Assembly (NCBI GenBank): GCA_020091685.1
Contig: CM034612.1
Coordinates: 27,706,655 to 27,770,654 of the forward strand
DNA from: Lutjanus erythropterus
Taxonomy: Eukaryota > Chordata > Actinopteri > Lutjaniformes > Lutjanidae
Reading direction: 5' to 3'
Length of the DNA stretch: 64,000 nt
Under the pieces are notes generated by a model. It searched no databases, was not told the origin of the DNA, and saw nothing but the letters and a program-made list of their open reading frames with translations. Positions 22,940 through 34,700 of this stretch are shown here, in pieces. Made by a program: the position numbers and the translations under genes. How positions within the stretch are numbered: position 1 is the first letter of the stretch; each line of letters opens with the position of its first letter.

Positions 22940-24040
22940 CTAGCTGCAATTCATGATTATTTTCATTATTGATTAACCAGCAGATTATTTTCAAGATTAA
23001 TTGATTAATGATTTCATTCAGGGGTCGGCAACTTTTACTCTCAAAAAAGCCAATTTGGGCCAAAAGAAAAAAATAAAACTTCTTAAATAAAACTAAGACT
23101 TCTTTCTTTGGACATCCAGAGCTGGTCCAGAGAGACTTAAGACGAGCCTCCGGCAACATTTAGAGGACAAGACTCCCAGAGACATTTGAGTTGACAAAAT
23201 ATTAAAATTTCTTTTTTCATTTGGTGTATGAACTACACATTTTAACAACGGCAGACTGTAAGAATCACTTCAGGGCTTAAAAAATTATTTTGAAATAAAT
23301 TAAAATGACCATTATTCATTTCCATATAAGTTTTTGTTGAAGCCACAGGAAGCTAATGGAGCGGGACTAAGAGCGAAGAGACCCCTGGTATAGTTTATAT
23401 AGGGCTGTACAATATCTAAAAAAAAACAGAAAGATAATCATTACAAAAATGTGGCTATTTTGATAGATATTGATGACTCATAATTAATTTTCATATTCAT
23501 TGAAAAATTATAATACACATTATACTACTAAATCATAATGATGTGACATTTGTTGGGGTCTGTACCAAACAAACATGTCGTCTTTCATCTGGAGGAGATC
23601 TGTAGGTCAGGACGTCTCTACAACACTACAGCACTTCATTATATTATTATGCTGTTTCACTCACATTTGACCTTTATCCAAAAACTGTAACTTCTGTGAT
23701 TTAGATATTGCCCTCAGCCATACTGTGATTCAGTAATATTTCAATTAATTGTGCAGCCATACCGTAAAATGACATTTGTGAAAAATTCTCCAGAGTCCAC
23801 AGTGATATCAGATGTCTTCTTTTGTCCCACCACACATTCAAAACCCAAAAACTCTTTATTTACTGACATGAATGACAAAGAGAAGCAGCAAATTCTCACA
23901 TTTAAGAGGCTACAACCAACAAATATTTCACATTTTTGCTTGAAAAATGACTGAGACAATTAATTGATTATTAAAATAGTTGGCAACCAATTTTCTTTTG
24001 ATCAACTTATCAATTAATTGACTAATTGTTGCAGCTGTTC
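22940..24040. mobile_element. MITE A split by later insertions
   Basis: The left part (22940-23020: gctgcaattcatgattattt, gattaattgattaatga) and right part (about 23762-24040: actctttatttactgaca, acatttaagaggcta, aatagttggcaacc, attgttgcagct) together make one MITE A. Between them lie a repeat starting ggggtcggcaacttttactc (23021-23399) and MITE B (23400-23761). Confidence 0.75.
23400..23761. mobile_element. MITE B copy 1
   Basis: Ends TAGGGCTGTACAATATC and TTAATTGTGCAGCCATA are inverted. Similar to 62772-63072, sharing tctgtaccaaa-type, catctggag, tattatgctgtttcactcac-type and gtgcagcc segments. No target duplication is visible here. Confidence 0.7.
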
Positions 24041-24151
24041 TCAGGTCCTGTCATCTACCTGCTACCTGTCTATAGAAACTGTCCATCACAGTGTGTTTAT
24101 TAAGGTTTTAAACTTACATACCACAAAGTCATTTTTATGACTTTAGGCACC

Positions 24152-24153
<2 letters not shown>

Positions 24154-24188
<35 letters not shown>

Positions 24189-24240
24189 TGTGTGCGCGCA
24201 TATGCATATGCATGTGTGCGTGTGTGTGAGTGTGTGTGTG
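24154..24240. repeat. (TG)n microsatellite adjoining an arhgef39 donor
   Basis: A pure TG tract then TG mixed with gcgcatatgcatatgcat. In arhgef39 sense this is CA-rich RNA starting about 14 nt downstream of the donor of the exon at 24255-24343. Confidence 0.95.
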
Positions 24241-24254
24241 CAGCTGGTACACAC

Positions 24255-24343
24255 CTGACAGCTGAGCTCAGGCTCTGGTACCAGTCGTTGAGATCCTCCT
24301 GGTTGCTGGACATCAGCAGCAGTTTGGCTTTGGGGAAGGTTAA
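24255..24343 (-). CDS. arhgef39: arhgef39, PH domain exon 2 (C-terminal helix)
   Basis: The - strand acceptor cttcctcctcttcctcag is very strong and the donor is gtgtgtac. It reads LTFPKAKLLLMSSNQEDLND then WYQSLSSAV plus AG, 89 bp. This is the last beta strand and the C-terminal alpha helix of the PH domain, with the invariant Trp of PH helices. It aligns with mammalian ARHGEF39 residues KLLLMSTDQEELSRWYHSL. Phase 0 entry matches the AGT (Ser) end of the upstream exon. In mammals the protein ends shortly after this helix; here the reading frame is carried on by a donor into a further exon. Confidence 0.93.
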
Positions 24344-24854
24344 CTGAGGAAGAGGAGGAAGAGAAGGAGAGCAGTTAGGATGTGTGTTCATCTTTTCCTT
24401 CTTTTAAAGGCTGTATTACAGTAAAGTGATAACATTTCCTGAACTTATCAGACTATTCTATTATTTGTCTTTACCCATGTCATTATTTTATCCACATTAG
24501 TGATGATTATTGATCAGAAAACCCATTGTGTTCATATTGTGTGAAGGCATCAATAGTCGTCCCTACAGTATTGTGCTATTTGAGTGGTGGTGCTGTATGT
24601 TGATGGGTGTTTGGATGACTGTTACAGTCCTGTCATATTGACAACAGCTGAAAGTCAGACTTTCTCATTCACTTCAGTGAGACTGATGTATTGGTGTAAC
24701 AAGTAGTGCTGTAGCTCAAACAAATACTGTAGATTCATGGAGGTGTTCTCAGGAGACTTTTCTAGTTTTTCAGCTGCAGCTCCATCCATGTACACACTGT
24801 GTTTGTCACAAATACACAAACAAATGCACACTTGATTGTAGAATACCTGGTAGC

Positions 24855-25262
24855 TAGTGCTGTCATAATACTGGAGGCTCTAACTTCAACACATCACTTC
24901 CATTTGATATATCTACATTCAATACAATTTATACCAAGATTGTGGGCTTAATTTTTTTGATTTTTATTAAAATATAACGAGGTGTGAGATGACTGAAAAA
25001 AACAAACCATTTTAGAAGTTTTTTTTAATCAATGGATAAGGCCTTAAAATACCTAAATACCTAAACCATCTAATCTTAAGAATTAATTTAAGATAATAGT
25101 ACTGTGTGTTAAGCACAGCATGTAGGCTATGAAGGCACTGCAGCAGCGTGTGTCAGCTCACTGGTACAGATGTATCAATACTGCAGAAAAATGAGTATTT
25201 AAAAGCATTTCAAATACTCAGAATCAATACTCACAGATAAATCAGTAGTTTTGTCAGCACTA
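24855..25262. mobile_element. hAT-like MITE, 408 bp, ends TAGTGCTGTCA/TGTCAGCACTA
   Basis: Terminal inverted repeats TAGTGCTGTCA and TGTCAGCACTA. Flanks CTGGTAGC (24847-24854) and TGTGTAGC (25263-25270) match at 6 of 8 positions, as expected for an aged 8-bp target duplication. No coding sequence. Confidence 0.75.
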
Positions 25263-26616
25263 TGTGTAGCCTGTGCTTTTTAGTACTGTGCTCAGTAGTA
25301 GCTAATTCAACCTATTTAGAGAAAATGAACACCTTGGCCTAAAGCTCTTCTGACTAGACTTGCTGGTTCAGATTTCCACCTGTATCATTGTAGTAACATG
25401 TTGTTTGACACAAGCTTTGTATTCTATGCAGGCTAAAATCTATAATGTTTGTCCAGGCAACATGCACCATTTATTACTTTAACACCAGAGCTCACCCCTC
25501 AAAACAATAACAGTTCTACAAGACTACAGAATATCACTAATAATAAAAGAACACCTCAGTTTCTATCTTTGATAGTTTGTATCTGAGCTTTGCACAGCGA
25601 CAGTATTTAACAGTATTTATCAGGTTGGGAGATATAGCTGAAAAATTCATCACGCATAAAACCTTTCATTTCAGTCGACATTGATAATTATTGATAATTT
25701 TTTAATTAAATGAACTTTTTCTTTAAGGTTGAATTTAACCAATTTATTTATTGAGGCACACGGGAAATAAACTTTTAAAAATTAGACTTAGTCTTAGACT
25801 AAAAACTAGATTTAATAAACAAACAATAAAAACGCTGCCTTATTGGTGAGCTGACCTGTCATTTTTTTTTTATATCAATTGCCTCATCATTTGCACTCAT
25901 TTTCTCACTTCAAGCTGTTTGTGTTGTTGTGTCACATGTCGATGGTGCAGATCAACAACAAAGATTGTCTGTTTGTGTCACTTGCAGAGTGCTCCACTAT
26001 CAGAGATACGACAAGCTGTTTATGAGCATTGCATTTAACGCATTTAATATTGGATATTTTCTTGAGCATTTTTCTTATTGTTAGTGATGACCTGTCTATT
26101 GCTGATACATGTTGCTGTCTTCTTATCACGTGGACCTGTTATCAGTTGGACATTCACAAGCTGACTTCAGACAATTTTCCAGATCTGCACATGGATTTCC
26201 CATTCTGACAGATTTTTGAATTATTCAGCACTTTAAACTTTATTTAGAAATATACAGTTAAGAATAAAAAAAAAACCAAAAAAAAAACAATGAAGAATTT
26301 AGAGATGTGTGAAGAAGGTAGAGCCTGTTCTTCTGAAACATTTAGTCGTCTTATCAACTGCAGTTGGATGACTGGAGAAATAAGACATCTGTGGTGCTTG
26401 TGTTCCTTTTAACAGCTGTACAGACCAGTCTTCATTTTGTTGACAAATGATCTCTGTCATAGTATTTCCCAACATTTTTTCACTGACCAAAATGACACAA
26501 CAGCTAAATAAAAAATAATTTATGATGACAAAAACTACGATGAAATCTACACTTTTGTCAATGTCGTCAATGAACTTGCAGTGACATTTGCAGATGTGTG
26601 GTAATAACACTCGCAT
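25263..26616. other. arhgef39 intron with a small MITE D fragment
   Basis: Near 25627-25740 gatatagctgaaaaattc and gacattgataattattgata resemble the left part of MITE D (41288-41813). Otherwise AT-rich DNA without recognised features. Confidence 0.35.
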
Positions 26617-26925
26617 TAGGGTTGCAACTAACGCTTATTTTCATCATCGATCAATCTGTCGATTATTTTCTTGACTAATTGATTGGTGTTTGGTCTGTAA
26701 AATGCCAGAAAATGGCAGAAAATGTTGACCACTGATCCAAAAGTCCAAGATGACGTCCTCAAATGTCTTGTTTTGCCCAAAACACAAAAATATTCAGTTT
26801 AATAAAGAAACCAGAAAATGTTCACATTTAAGAAGCTGAAATGACTTGATTAATCAATTATCAAAACAGTTAACAGCTGATTATTTTTACAATCGATTAG
26901 TAACTGATTAATTGTTGCAGCTCTA
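26617..26925 (+). mobile_element. MITE A, full length
   Basis: Starts TAGGGTTGCAACTAACG and ends TTAATTGTTGCAGCTCTA. Internal phrases gatgacgtcctcaaatgtct, attcagtttaat and ttcacatttaagaagctgaa are diagnostic of the family. The 8-bp flanks do not match well. Confidence 0.85.
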
Positions 26926-27419
26926 ACTTGTTCTTGTTTTTTCAAGCTTATGTTATTTTATCAGCTTACTTGATATTATGTGTTTTTACTTAACTTGAAA
27001 TTCCATACACAGGACTGTATTAGCAAGAATGTGGCCATAAAATACTTATCACTATACAGATTCAATCTGTGGAGATATATTGCAATGCTGTAAGTGAGGT
27101 GATATTTTCTAGACTAAATACTTATGATACTTAGTCAAATAAAACTAGCCTAAAACAGTTCAGATGACTAAAATATGACTGAAATGAAATGGCATTTTTG
27201 TCAAAAGACTTTGACTAAAGCTAAATCAAAAGAAATGACAAATGTAACTTTTTCCTAAATTAACATATGGGTGGAGAAAATAAAGAAACATCTAATTTCA
27301 CAAACTTTTTTTGTATAGTGCTTGTAGAAATCTCCATGACAGCACCATGATTTGAAAAGATCAATTAAAGCCTTGCAGGTTTTCCAGGAGACACCGGAAC
27401 TATAAAATCTGTAGATTTA

Positions 27420-28390
27420 TCAGGTTTGGCTGTATTTTAGTGGCCTCACCATCTGTTAGTGATCGACACCTCTCCACAGCAGGCCTGAAGCTGCAGTAAC
27501 ATTATAAAAACAGTAGAGGGCAGGCCAAAACAAGCAAAAACCTCAAGTCTGTCAGCTCGTCATACAACAAAACCTGCTGCTGCTTCATCAGGCTGAACAC
27601 TCAGACTAGAATCTGACGGTAAAGAAAACAAAACAATCGAGTAAAGTCACTGAATGTGCCGCTAACTATACTGTGATCTGCAGGCAGCTGGACAGAAGCC
27701 TGTCCTCTGATCTCTTGTGGACTCCTCTCAGGTCTCCTCTGAGTCAACAGTAATTATCAACTCTCTCAGTCACATTGCTAAAAGCAGCCTCCGATTGGAC
27801 TTGTCAAACAAAGCAAAGGGAGATGTCCGAGCCCAAACAAAAGGGGCTTTTAGAGCAGCATAATTACACTGGGAAGCTATTACAGAGGATCAAAATGAGG
27901 CCTTCACCATATTAAATGACCTTTCACATTTACCTGCGGCTGCAGACTCTGTGCAGCCAGCTAGCGTGTTGAGAAGTGACATATCGATCATGTCCGTGTG
28001 TATTTGGACAGAACTTTACGGCAGTACAGAGCAGCATATAGCTCATCAAACATAATGATGTTTTTACACAGGGGACGGGGAGTGTCTCTCATTATACATT
28101 AAATAGATTAAGATTTCAAATGTACCATCATCAAAAGTATTATCTCATTACAGAGTTCAGGGAGTGGGGCCGAATCGAGTGCCGCATGATATTAGGCACT
28201 CGCCACTTGGGGGACGGCAGTTGATTTATGCACAAATAGATTCCACTTCTATTGCAATGCGGTAATTAGGGATTTGTCAGGAAATCTGACCCTCTTAGGT
28301 AGAAATTACTTTGTATAATAAGAACGGCAGAGCACGGAGCCTCATCGCCGCACATAATTTAGCTTGATTATTTATACATCAAAGAGAATC
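27420..28390. promoter_or_regulatory. Unique low-repeat block, candidate conserved non-coding elements
   Basis: No repeats or open frames of note. Contains homeodomain-like cores (gcggtaattagggatttgtc, catataatttagcttgatta-like sequence near 28350) and a CpG-bearing unique stretch (gccgaatcgagtgccgcatg). Lies inside the 10.4-kb arhgef39 intron. Regulatory role inferred. Confidence 0.4.
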
Positions 28391-28629
28391 TGTCAGGGAT
28401 GTGGGAAAATATTCAAGTAGCGAGGGGATATTAGCAGGAGGAAGACTGCAGACACAGAGAGAGGAGAGAAGAAGGAGGAAAGATGGAGGAAGAGGAGGAG
28501 ATGAAGAGGAAAACGTGGGACAAGCCACAAATAAAAGCCAACATGTGTGACCAGGAAAAAAAAAAAAAAAAAAAAGAAAAACAGCGGAAATTTTAATAAA
28601 AGCCTTTTTTTAAAACTTTGCATATAGAT

Positions 28630-28975
28630 TGCCATGGCATTTACAGCTGTCAAATTTAATTTGGCTTTAATTCTTCATTGGCCTGGATGAGGAGGGCCCC
28701 GGAGTGCTGACAGCCCTTTTCCTCCAGCTCAGGTAGGGGCCCGGGATCAATAATGTGTCCTTATGAGAAATTACGTGTAATGCTATTGAGTATGCATTTG
28801 GGCCTCGGCGGGATAAGAGGCTAATGAAATGCCATTTCTGCCATTAGATAACGTGGAGCGGGCTGGCGGCGAGCGGCGACAGGCTTGAGGAAGATGTATT
28901 TACTGGAGGGCCGGAAGAGATGGATCTGCAGCCTAATCTGATCCAGCAACTGAGAGATTCTGTTACAGCAGGCAG
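28630..28975. promoter_or_regulatory. Second candidate conserved non-coding block
   Basis: Unique sequence with tttacagctgtcaaatttaa, tcaataatgtgtccttatga, gaggctaatgaaatgccatt and a CpG-rich stretch (gcgggctggcggcgagcggc). Separated from the preceding block by a purine-rich tract and an A18 run at 28557-28575. No coding potential recognised. Confidence 0.4.
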
Positions 28976-29201
28976 CCATCACTACACTGCCCGAGTCCTC
29001 ACACACACACACACACACAGACACACACACTCCAAATAATACCGCTCTGACTAATCTCCCCATCAGCAGCCTTTTCATTAGTCCCTTGAAGGATGCTTTT
29101 AATTCACACTGCTTTCAACAAATGAAGTCACACAGGCCTGACAGTACGTCCCTGAACACACAAAGACCATCATACTGCAGCGTGATGGACACTCTGGAGT
29201 C

Positions 29202-29510
29202 TAGAGCTGCAATGATTAATTGATTATTCGCTTTGTTGTCAACTATTAAATTAATCTGTAACAGTATTCATAATCAATTAATCTGTTTGAGTCATTTTTC
29301 TATTTCTTAAATATTGAATATTTTCTGGTTTCTTTACTCCTCTCTGACAGGAAGCTGAATATCTATGAGTTGCAGACAAAACAAGACATTTGAGGACATC
29401 ATTTTGGACCTGGTGAAACACTGATTTTCTGACCACACAATTAAGTAATTAATCAAGAAAACAATCAATAGATTAATGGACAATGAAAATAATTGTTAGC
29501 CACAGCCCTG
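29202..29510 (-). mobile_element. MITE A, inverted copy with target duplication
   Basis: Ends TAGAGCTGCAATGATTAATT and GTTAGCCACAGCCCTG. Flanks CTGGAGTC (29194-29201) and CTGTATTC (29511-29518) match at 6 of 8. Confidence 0.85.
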
Positions 29511-29533
29511 CTGTATTCTTATTTATATCCACT

Positions 29534-29834
29534 CAGGCTGCAACTAACGATTACTTTCATTGTCTATTAATTTGTTGATTATCTTCTAGATTAATCACTT
29601 GCTTGTTTGGTCTATACAATGTCAGAAAATGGTGCAAAATATGAAAAACAGTGTTTCCTAAAGTCCAAGATGACGTCCTCAAATGTTTTGGCCACAACCC
29701 AAAAATATTCAGTTTTCTGTTGCTAAGGAAAAAAGAAATTCTAAAAAAAAAATTACTGTAACCGATTAGTCCTTTATTAAAATAGCTGCTGAGTAATGTA
29801 GTAATTGATTAATTGATTAATCCTTGCAGCTTTA
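29534..29834 (+). mobile_element. MITE A copy
   Basis: Starts CAGGCTGCAACTAACGATTA and ends TTAATCCTTGCAGCTTTA. Carries gatgacgtcctcaaatgttt and aaaatattcagtttt. Confidence 0.85.
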
Positions 29835-29964
29835 ATATACACTTCGTTTTTCACCATATTCACTCAGTCCATATTTCCTTTAATTATTTTTTATTTTCCT
29901 CTTCCTCTTGGCTCCTCCATTACTTCTAGAAACTCCAGCCTGACTTGAAATATATATCTTACTT

Positions 29965-30190
29965 ATATACATACATGGGCGATATGGATGTTGGAACTTT
30001 CACAAAATATGAACACAAGAGATTTCTGACATGATGACTACGTGATCAAAGACAAATAAAACAGCTGGAACAGTCTGGTGAGAAAATGGCATCACTTTAC
30101 CGTAATGCCTTTGAAACCACAATACTGATGACACGTCGCAATATAACTACCTTCCCTGACAAAATCAATATTATATAGTTCAGCCTGTGT
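29965..30190 (-). repeat. Fragment related to the insertion at 60100-60391
   Basis: Shares agctggaacagtctggt, atggcatcacttta/atgacatcactgga, cctttgaaacca/cctttaaaacca and cgcaatataacta/cacgatataacca with 60100-60391. Confidence 0.55.
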
Positions 30191-30810
30191 ATAACTAGGA
30201 TTCCCAAAATTCACCCTCTTATGTGTGTTTTGTGCTGCACAAAATTACAAACTATATCAATTTCACCCACATGCTACTGATGAAAATCCTTTTCTTTTTT
30301 TCGACACTACAGAATAGTGGTGAATGATAACAATTGATCAGGCAGAGAGACAACAAGCTGTCAAAGCTCTGACTCATAATTTTAGGGTTAACACACCAAA
30401 ATGTGTGTGTAGCACTGAGAGCTGTCAGGAAGTGTTGTCAGAGAAATCAATTTATTGATAAATATCGATTGTGATTATTTGATTTCAGTTCTTCTTTTCC
30501 ACAGTGTGGATACAGCATCAGAGCTGCAGCTGAATGGACAGTACTGTGACTATGGTCAGCTGTGCTTAACACACAGTGCTATTAACTTTACTGAATTAAG
30601 TTTCTCATCATCATGTTGGACCTTTTATTACATTTATCTTTTAATAAAAATCTAAATATTATGCCCTCAATCTTGTGTCAGTTTCTCCTTGTGGAATTGG
30701 AAATAGTTCTGATTATCAGTATTTTTCAAATTCCAATATCATGACAAGACTACTGTTAAACATTAAAACTGGCAGTCCATGTCTGCTCAGATATTACACC
30801 CTATTTTATT

Positions 30811-31590
30811 TAGGGCTCAAATGATAAGTTAATTAATCAATTAGTCAATCAATACAAATTTAATCTAATTTAATCTTAATATTGGCAATCAATTAATTGT
30901 TCATGAATTAATTATTAAATCAGTCAAAAATGCATTACATGAATATCACAGTAAACTGAATTAGAGTTGCAACAATTAGATAATTAACTGATCAAAAGAA
31001 AACAAGTTTTTGATCAGTGATTAATTGCCTTGCTGGTTGCAGCGTCTTAAATGTGAGGATTTACTGCTTTTCTTTGTCATTTATGACAGTAAATGAAGAG
31101 TCTTTGAGTTTTTGACTGTTGGTCAGACAAAAGAAGACATTTGAAGAAAACATTAACTGATTAATTGTGAAAATAATCACTGGATTAATTGATTATGAAT
31201 AAAGTTGTTAGTTGCAGCCCTGCAGGAAAACTGGCTAAATTTGCACCAACAAGCTATCAAAGCTCTTTAGATGTGTGTGTAGCACTGAGTGCTGAAAAAT
31301 TGGCCTGTTAAGAAGAAACTGTGATTTAGTCAGGGCTTAAACCATAAGTTAATTAACTGACTGGTCAACTGAAAGAAAATAAATCAGAAAAGGTACTGAC
31401 AAACATTTTTTTCTTGATTAATCAAAAGTTATGAATCAGTCAAAAATGCATTGTATGAATATAGTAAACTGAATATGTCACCTGGAGCTCTGGAAAAATG
31501 TAAGGCAGCAAAAAATTAAATATTAATTAAAAAAAACAGCAACAACAGACAGATAAATCAATAACTGAAATAACTGTTAGTTGCAGCCCA
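30811..31590. mobile_element. Three adjacent MITE A copies or fragments
   Basis: 30811-30925 is a fragment (tagggctcaaatgataagtt). 30962-31222 is a nearly full inverted copy (TAGAGTTGCAACAATTAG to AGTTGCAGCCCTG). 31331-31590 is a diverged copy (CAGGGCTTAAACCATAAG to GTTAGTTGCAGCCC). Confidence 0.75.
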
Positions 31591-32029
31591 AATTTCATTC
31601 AAGGTAACCTCTTGTATGGTTGCTTGTAGTTGGACAGTATTTCAAATTGAACTAACTGTTAAATGAATCTTAAGGTTTTGTAGGAAAATATACTTAAATT
31701 TCTTAAACCACAAAAGTATTGATTGTTGATTCATATGAGACTGATATCAGATGATCTCAGATAATATCAGTGTAGCAGGTGACCTGTGATGAGCTCTTAA
31801 ACACACTTTGTGGCTGTTATCTTTAGCTTTTGGACTGACGATCAGACAAAACAGGACATTTGAAGACGATACCTGAGGCTGTTAGAACTTGAGATGGACA
31901 GTTCCTTTTTTACTTTTGATGGACTAATGATGTTTTGAATAGTTGATAAAGAGAATAATCACAGAGAGCAGCCTTGAAATGACTTACATTTACTGGTTTA
32001 CAGCTTGTGAAACATGTTATATTTCTCAG

Positions 32030-32197
32030 TAGAGCTGCAGCCAACTATTTTGATAATGGGCTTAAGTCATTTTTAAAGGAAAAACATTTTTCAAAGTTTT
32101 CTGATATTTTTTAAGAAACAACTATTAATTGATTAATTGAGAAAATAATCGAGAATGAAAATAATCATATAATAAAATGAAGGTAGTTGCAGCCCTA
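32030..32197 (-). mobile_element. Short MITE A with perfect 8-bp target duplication
   Basis: Ends TAGAGCTGCAGCCAAC and GTAGTTGCAGCCCTA. TTTCTCAG is repeated exactly at 32022-32029 and 32198-32205. The exact 8-bp duplication supports hAT-type mobilisation of the whole family. Confidence 0.9.
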
Positions 32198-32374
32198 TTT
32201 CTCAGTTTAGTAAGTAAAAAAGACATTTTTATTGAGTAAAAATTCATTTTTAACTTAATAATTGACTCAATAAATCAAAAATCACTTACTGAATTATGAT
32301 TGGTGAATAATTTTTTGTCTAATTTTATAATGTCACTAACTGTCTCAGCCCTGCTGTACATCATTAGTCATGTG

Positions 32375-32770
32375 TGAATCAAGCTTCAGTGTCAGAGAGC
32401 GTGAGATGGTGCCAACATTTTGTCCAGCCTGCAGTGTGAGCAGAGCCGAGCTGCTGTGCATCACAGGGAGGAAACATTAGCAGCACAACATAAAGAGCTC
32501 TGCGAGCCGATCTGCTGAAATGAATATTGATACCATGCAGCACTGGCGCTAAACACTCGCTGCATAAATGCTTTGGTTACTCACTCAATGACGCGCGACT
32601 CGCTCCTTTGAATGTTTCATGACAGCAACTACATCATTTAGACGCTATTTGTCAGCCAGCAGCTGTACTGAGACCTGGGAGACAGATCAGACTGAGAGGA
32701 GAGGCACATTAAAAGTTCAACTTTTGGGCTACTTCAAGCAGGGTTTGAAGTGATTAGGGAGCACAGGAGG
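32375..32770. promoter_or_regulatory. Unique block, candidate conserved non-coding element
   Basis: Not repeat-like and richer in GC than its flanks. Contains tgaaatgaatattgatacca, gctgcataaatgctttggtt and caatgacgcgcgactcgctc. No plausible exon. Role inferred. Confidence 0.35.
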
Positions 32771-33089
32771 CGAGGGAACACAGGTCCTCTCTGACACGCA
32801 CAACTTAATGACATTTTCATTCAGTGAGACTGGAAAACATTCAGGAAAACTCTGTTTGGCAGATTAGACAACAGCAAGCGTCAGGGCCATAAGTAAGACA
32901 AATCAAAGCAACATACATCAAAAATGGAAATTAAATAATGCCTCTGCTAAGGACTCACTCATGTGTGTACTCAAATCAATGAACAGATGTCTCCCCACCT
33001 GCTGCCCAACAAACACTCAGCTTCTTTTAACATGCAACTTTTCCTCACTTCTTCTACACTTATACAAGAAATTACAAACCTGTGTTAAA

Positions 33090-33563
33090 AATCTACTCAC
33101 CCTCATGCCAATTGAGGGTCAGGTTTATTTTGTTAGTCCACAAAACACAGTCCACAAAACAAGAATCTCCCAAACAGTGGAAGTGAATGGTGATCAGTTT
33201 TCAAACGTAAAAAAAAAAAAAGAAAAACATAAAATGACTCTACACTGCTTGTCTGGTTTAATCTCCTAAAATCCCGACTTGCCATCAGTTCAGACAGTGT
33301 GCATGTGCACATGAATGATGCTCCAAGCTAAAGATCTACAGTGAAGATTCAGGCTAAAAACATTTTGTAAATGACTTTTTTTTAGTCAACTTGGCATGCT
33401 GGGTCTTTGGGAGACTTAGATTACACCAGATGAGCAGCATGGAGGCATTTTATGATGATGTTTGAAAACTGGTCACCATTCACTTCCATTGTTTGAGAGT
33501 CCAAAATGCTGTTTTTTGGACTTAAAAAAACTAAACCTGACCTTCAGTCAGCGTGAGGGTGAG
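33090..33563. mobile_element. MITE C copy 2, truncated at both ends, inverted core
   Basis: Retains tctactcaccctcatgcca, tgagggtcaggttta and agcgtgagggtgagct but lacks the outer ggatagttcaccc ends. The unique centre (cagtgaagattcaggctaaa) is in the opposite orientation to copies at 22178 and 42555. Confidence 0.8.
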
Positions 33564-34700
33564 CTGTGTCACAAACACAGTGTGATGTGTCCAATAACAC
33601 AGAGTTCAGTGAGTCAGTGACTGAAGCTGCTATAGACAGCACTGACATCTTGTACTGCTGCATTTTACGTGTATTACTTTGTATTATGTTTATAATATTT
33701 ATTGGTTAGCCAACTGAATTGGCATATCACAGCGATATCAGTCTATACCAGTTATCAGTGCATCTCTCAGCCCTACCAGGATTTCATTGGCTTTTTTTGT
33801 GACTATTGCAGCCTAAAATGCCTGATTGCACTGAAGCTTTTCAAAAAACAATGTGATGCACATTGCAGTGTTTACAGGCATTTTTTGCAATTAAGTTGTG
33901 AGCGCACGTGAAATTTGCAAAAAAAAAAAAAAAAAAAAAAGTTCAATCCACTCACTCAAGTCCATTTTCTTGTCCCCAGTACCTGCTTACCAGTACCTGG
34001 CTAGAATAACGCCTGCTACTTCCTGGGAGCGTTCAGGACGCTGCTGTCTCAGGGCTAATACATTACATAGAATTTGATTGGAGCACAGACACGTATTTGC
34101 CCGATGCCACAGTTTAAGCAACAATACTGTCAGTCTCTGAACAATTCTAATTCTGATGTTCATCTGAAGCTGGGATGAAACTTCTGTACTCTGAAGACAA
34201 ACCAGGTCTCTTCATAATGGCAGTTGTATGAAGGTTTATTGTCTGTGTTTTTGTCCCAGCAACGTACACGCAGCTTCCAGGACGTAAGCTATGAAGACTC
34301 AGCTTTGGAATAAATCTTTACACAGAACAAGACCTCTATCTCTTTGGGTTTATTTGCACTATAAAGGATCACTTTCAGGATCGTATGGAGAGGAAGACAG
34401 ATTATAATGTGAAGCTCTCCTTTAAACTAATTTGTAGAATATGTTGAAGAAAACTGAACACTAATCAAAAGCTTCCTGCTGTTTTCTTTGTGTATACTTC
34501 TTTCCTCTAATATGAATTTTCAGCTGCTCTTCATAAATAAGTAAGAACTCTGTTCATTCATTAATCTCCTTCCTGGTTTCTTAATGTTTTTGCATTCTGA
34601 CTGAGCTCAGCACTGTCTCCACAATATCCCAGATCCCTCTAATGTTTTGGACAGAAACTCGTCACATGACCAGCACTCAGCCCAGCTGGCTGACACTCAC
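33564..34700. other. arhgef39 intron, unremarkable
   Basis: Holds an A22 run near 33919-33940 and unique AT-rich sequence. No exon or RNA gene recognised. Confidence 0.35.

Noticed and set aside
28557-33940. A18 run at 28557-28575 and A22 run near 33919-33940 as retrogene poly(A) tails
   Set aside because: No gene-like or SINE-like body and no flanking duplication found upstream of either run.
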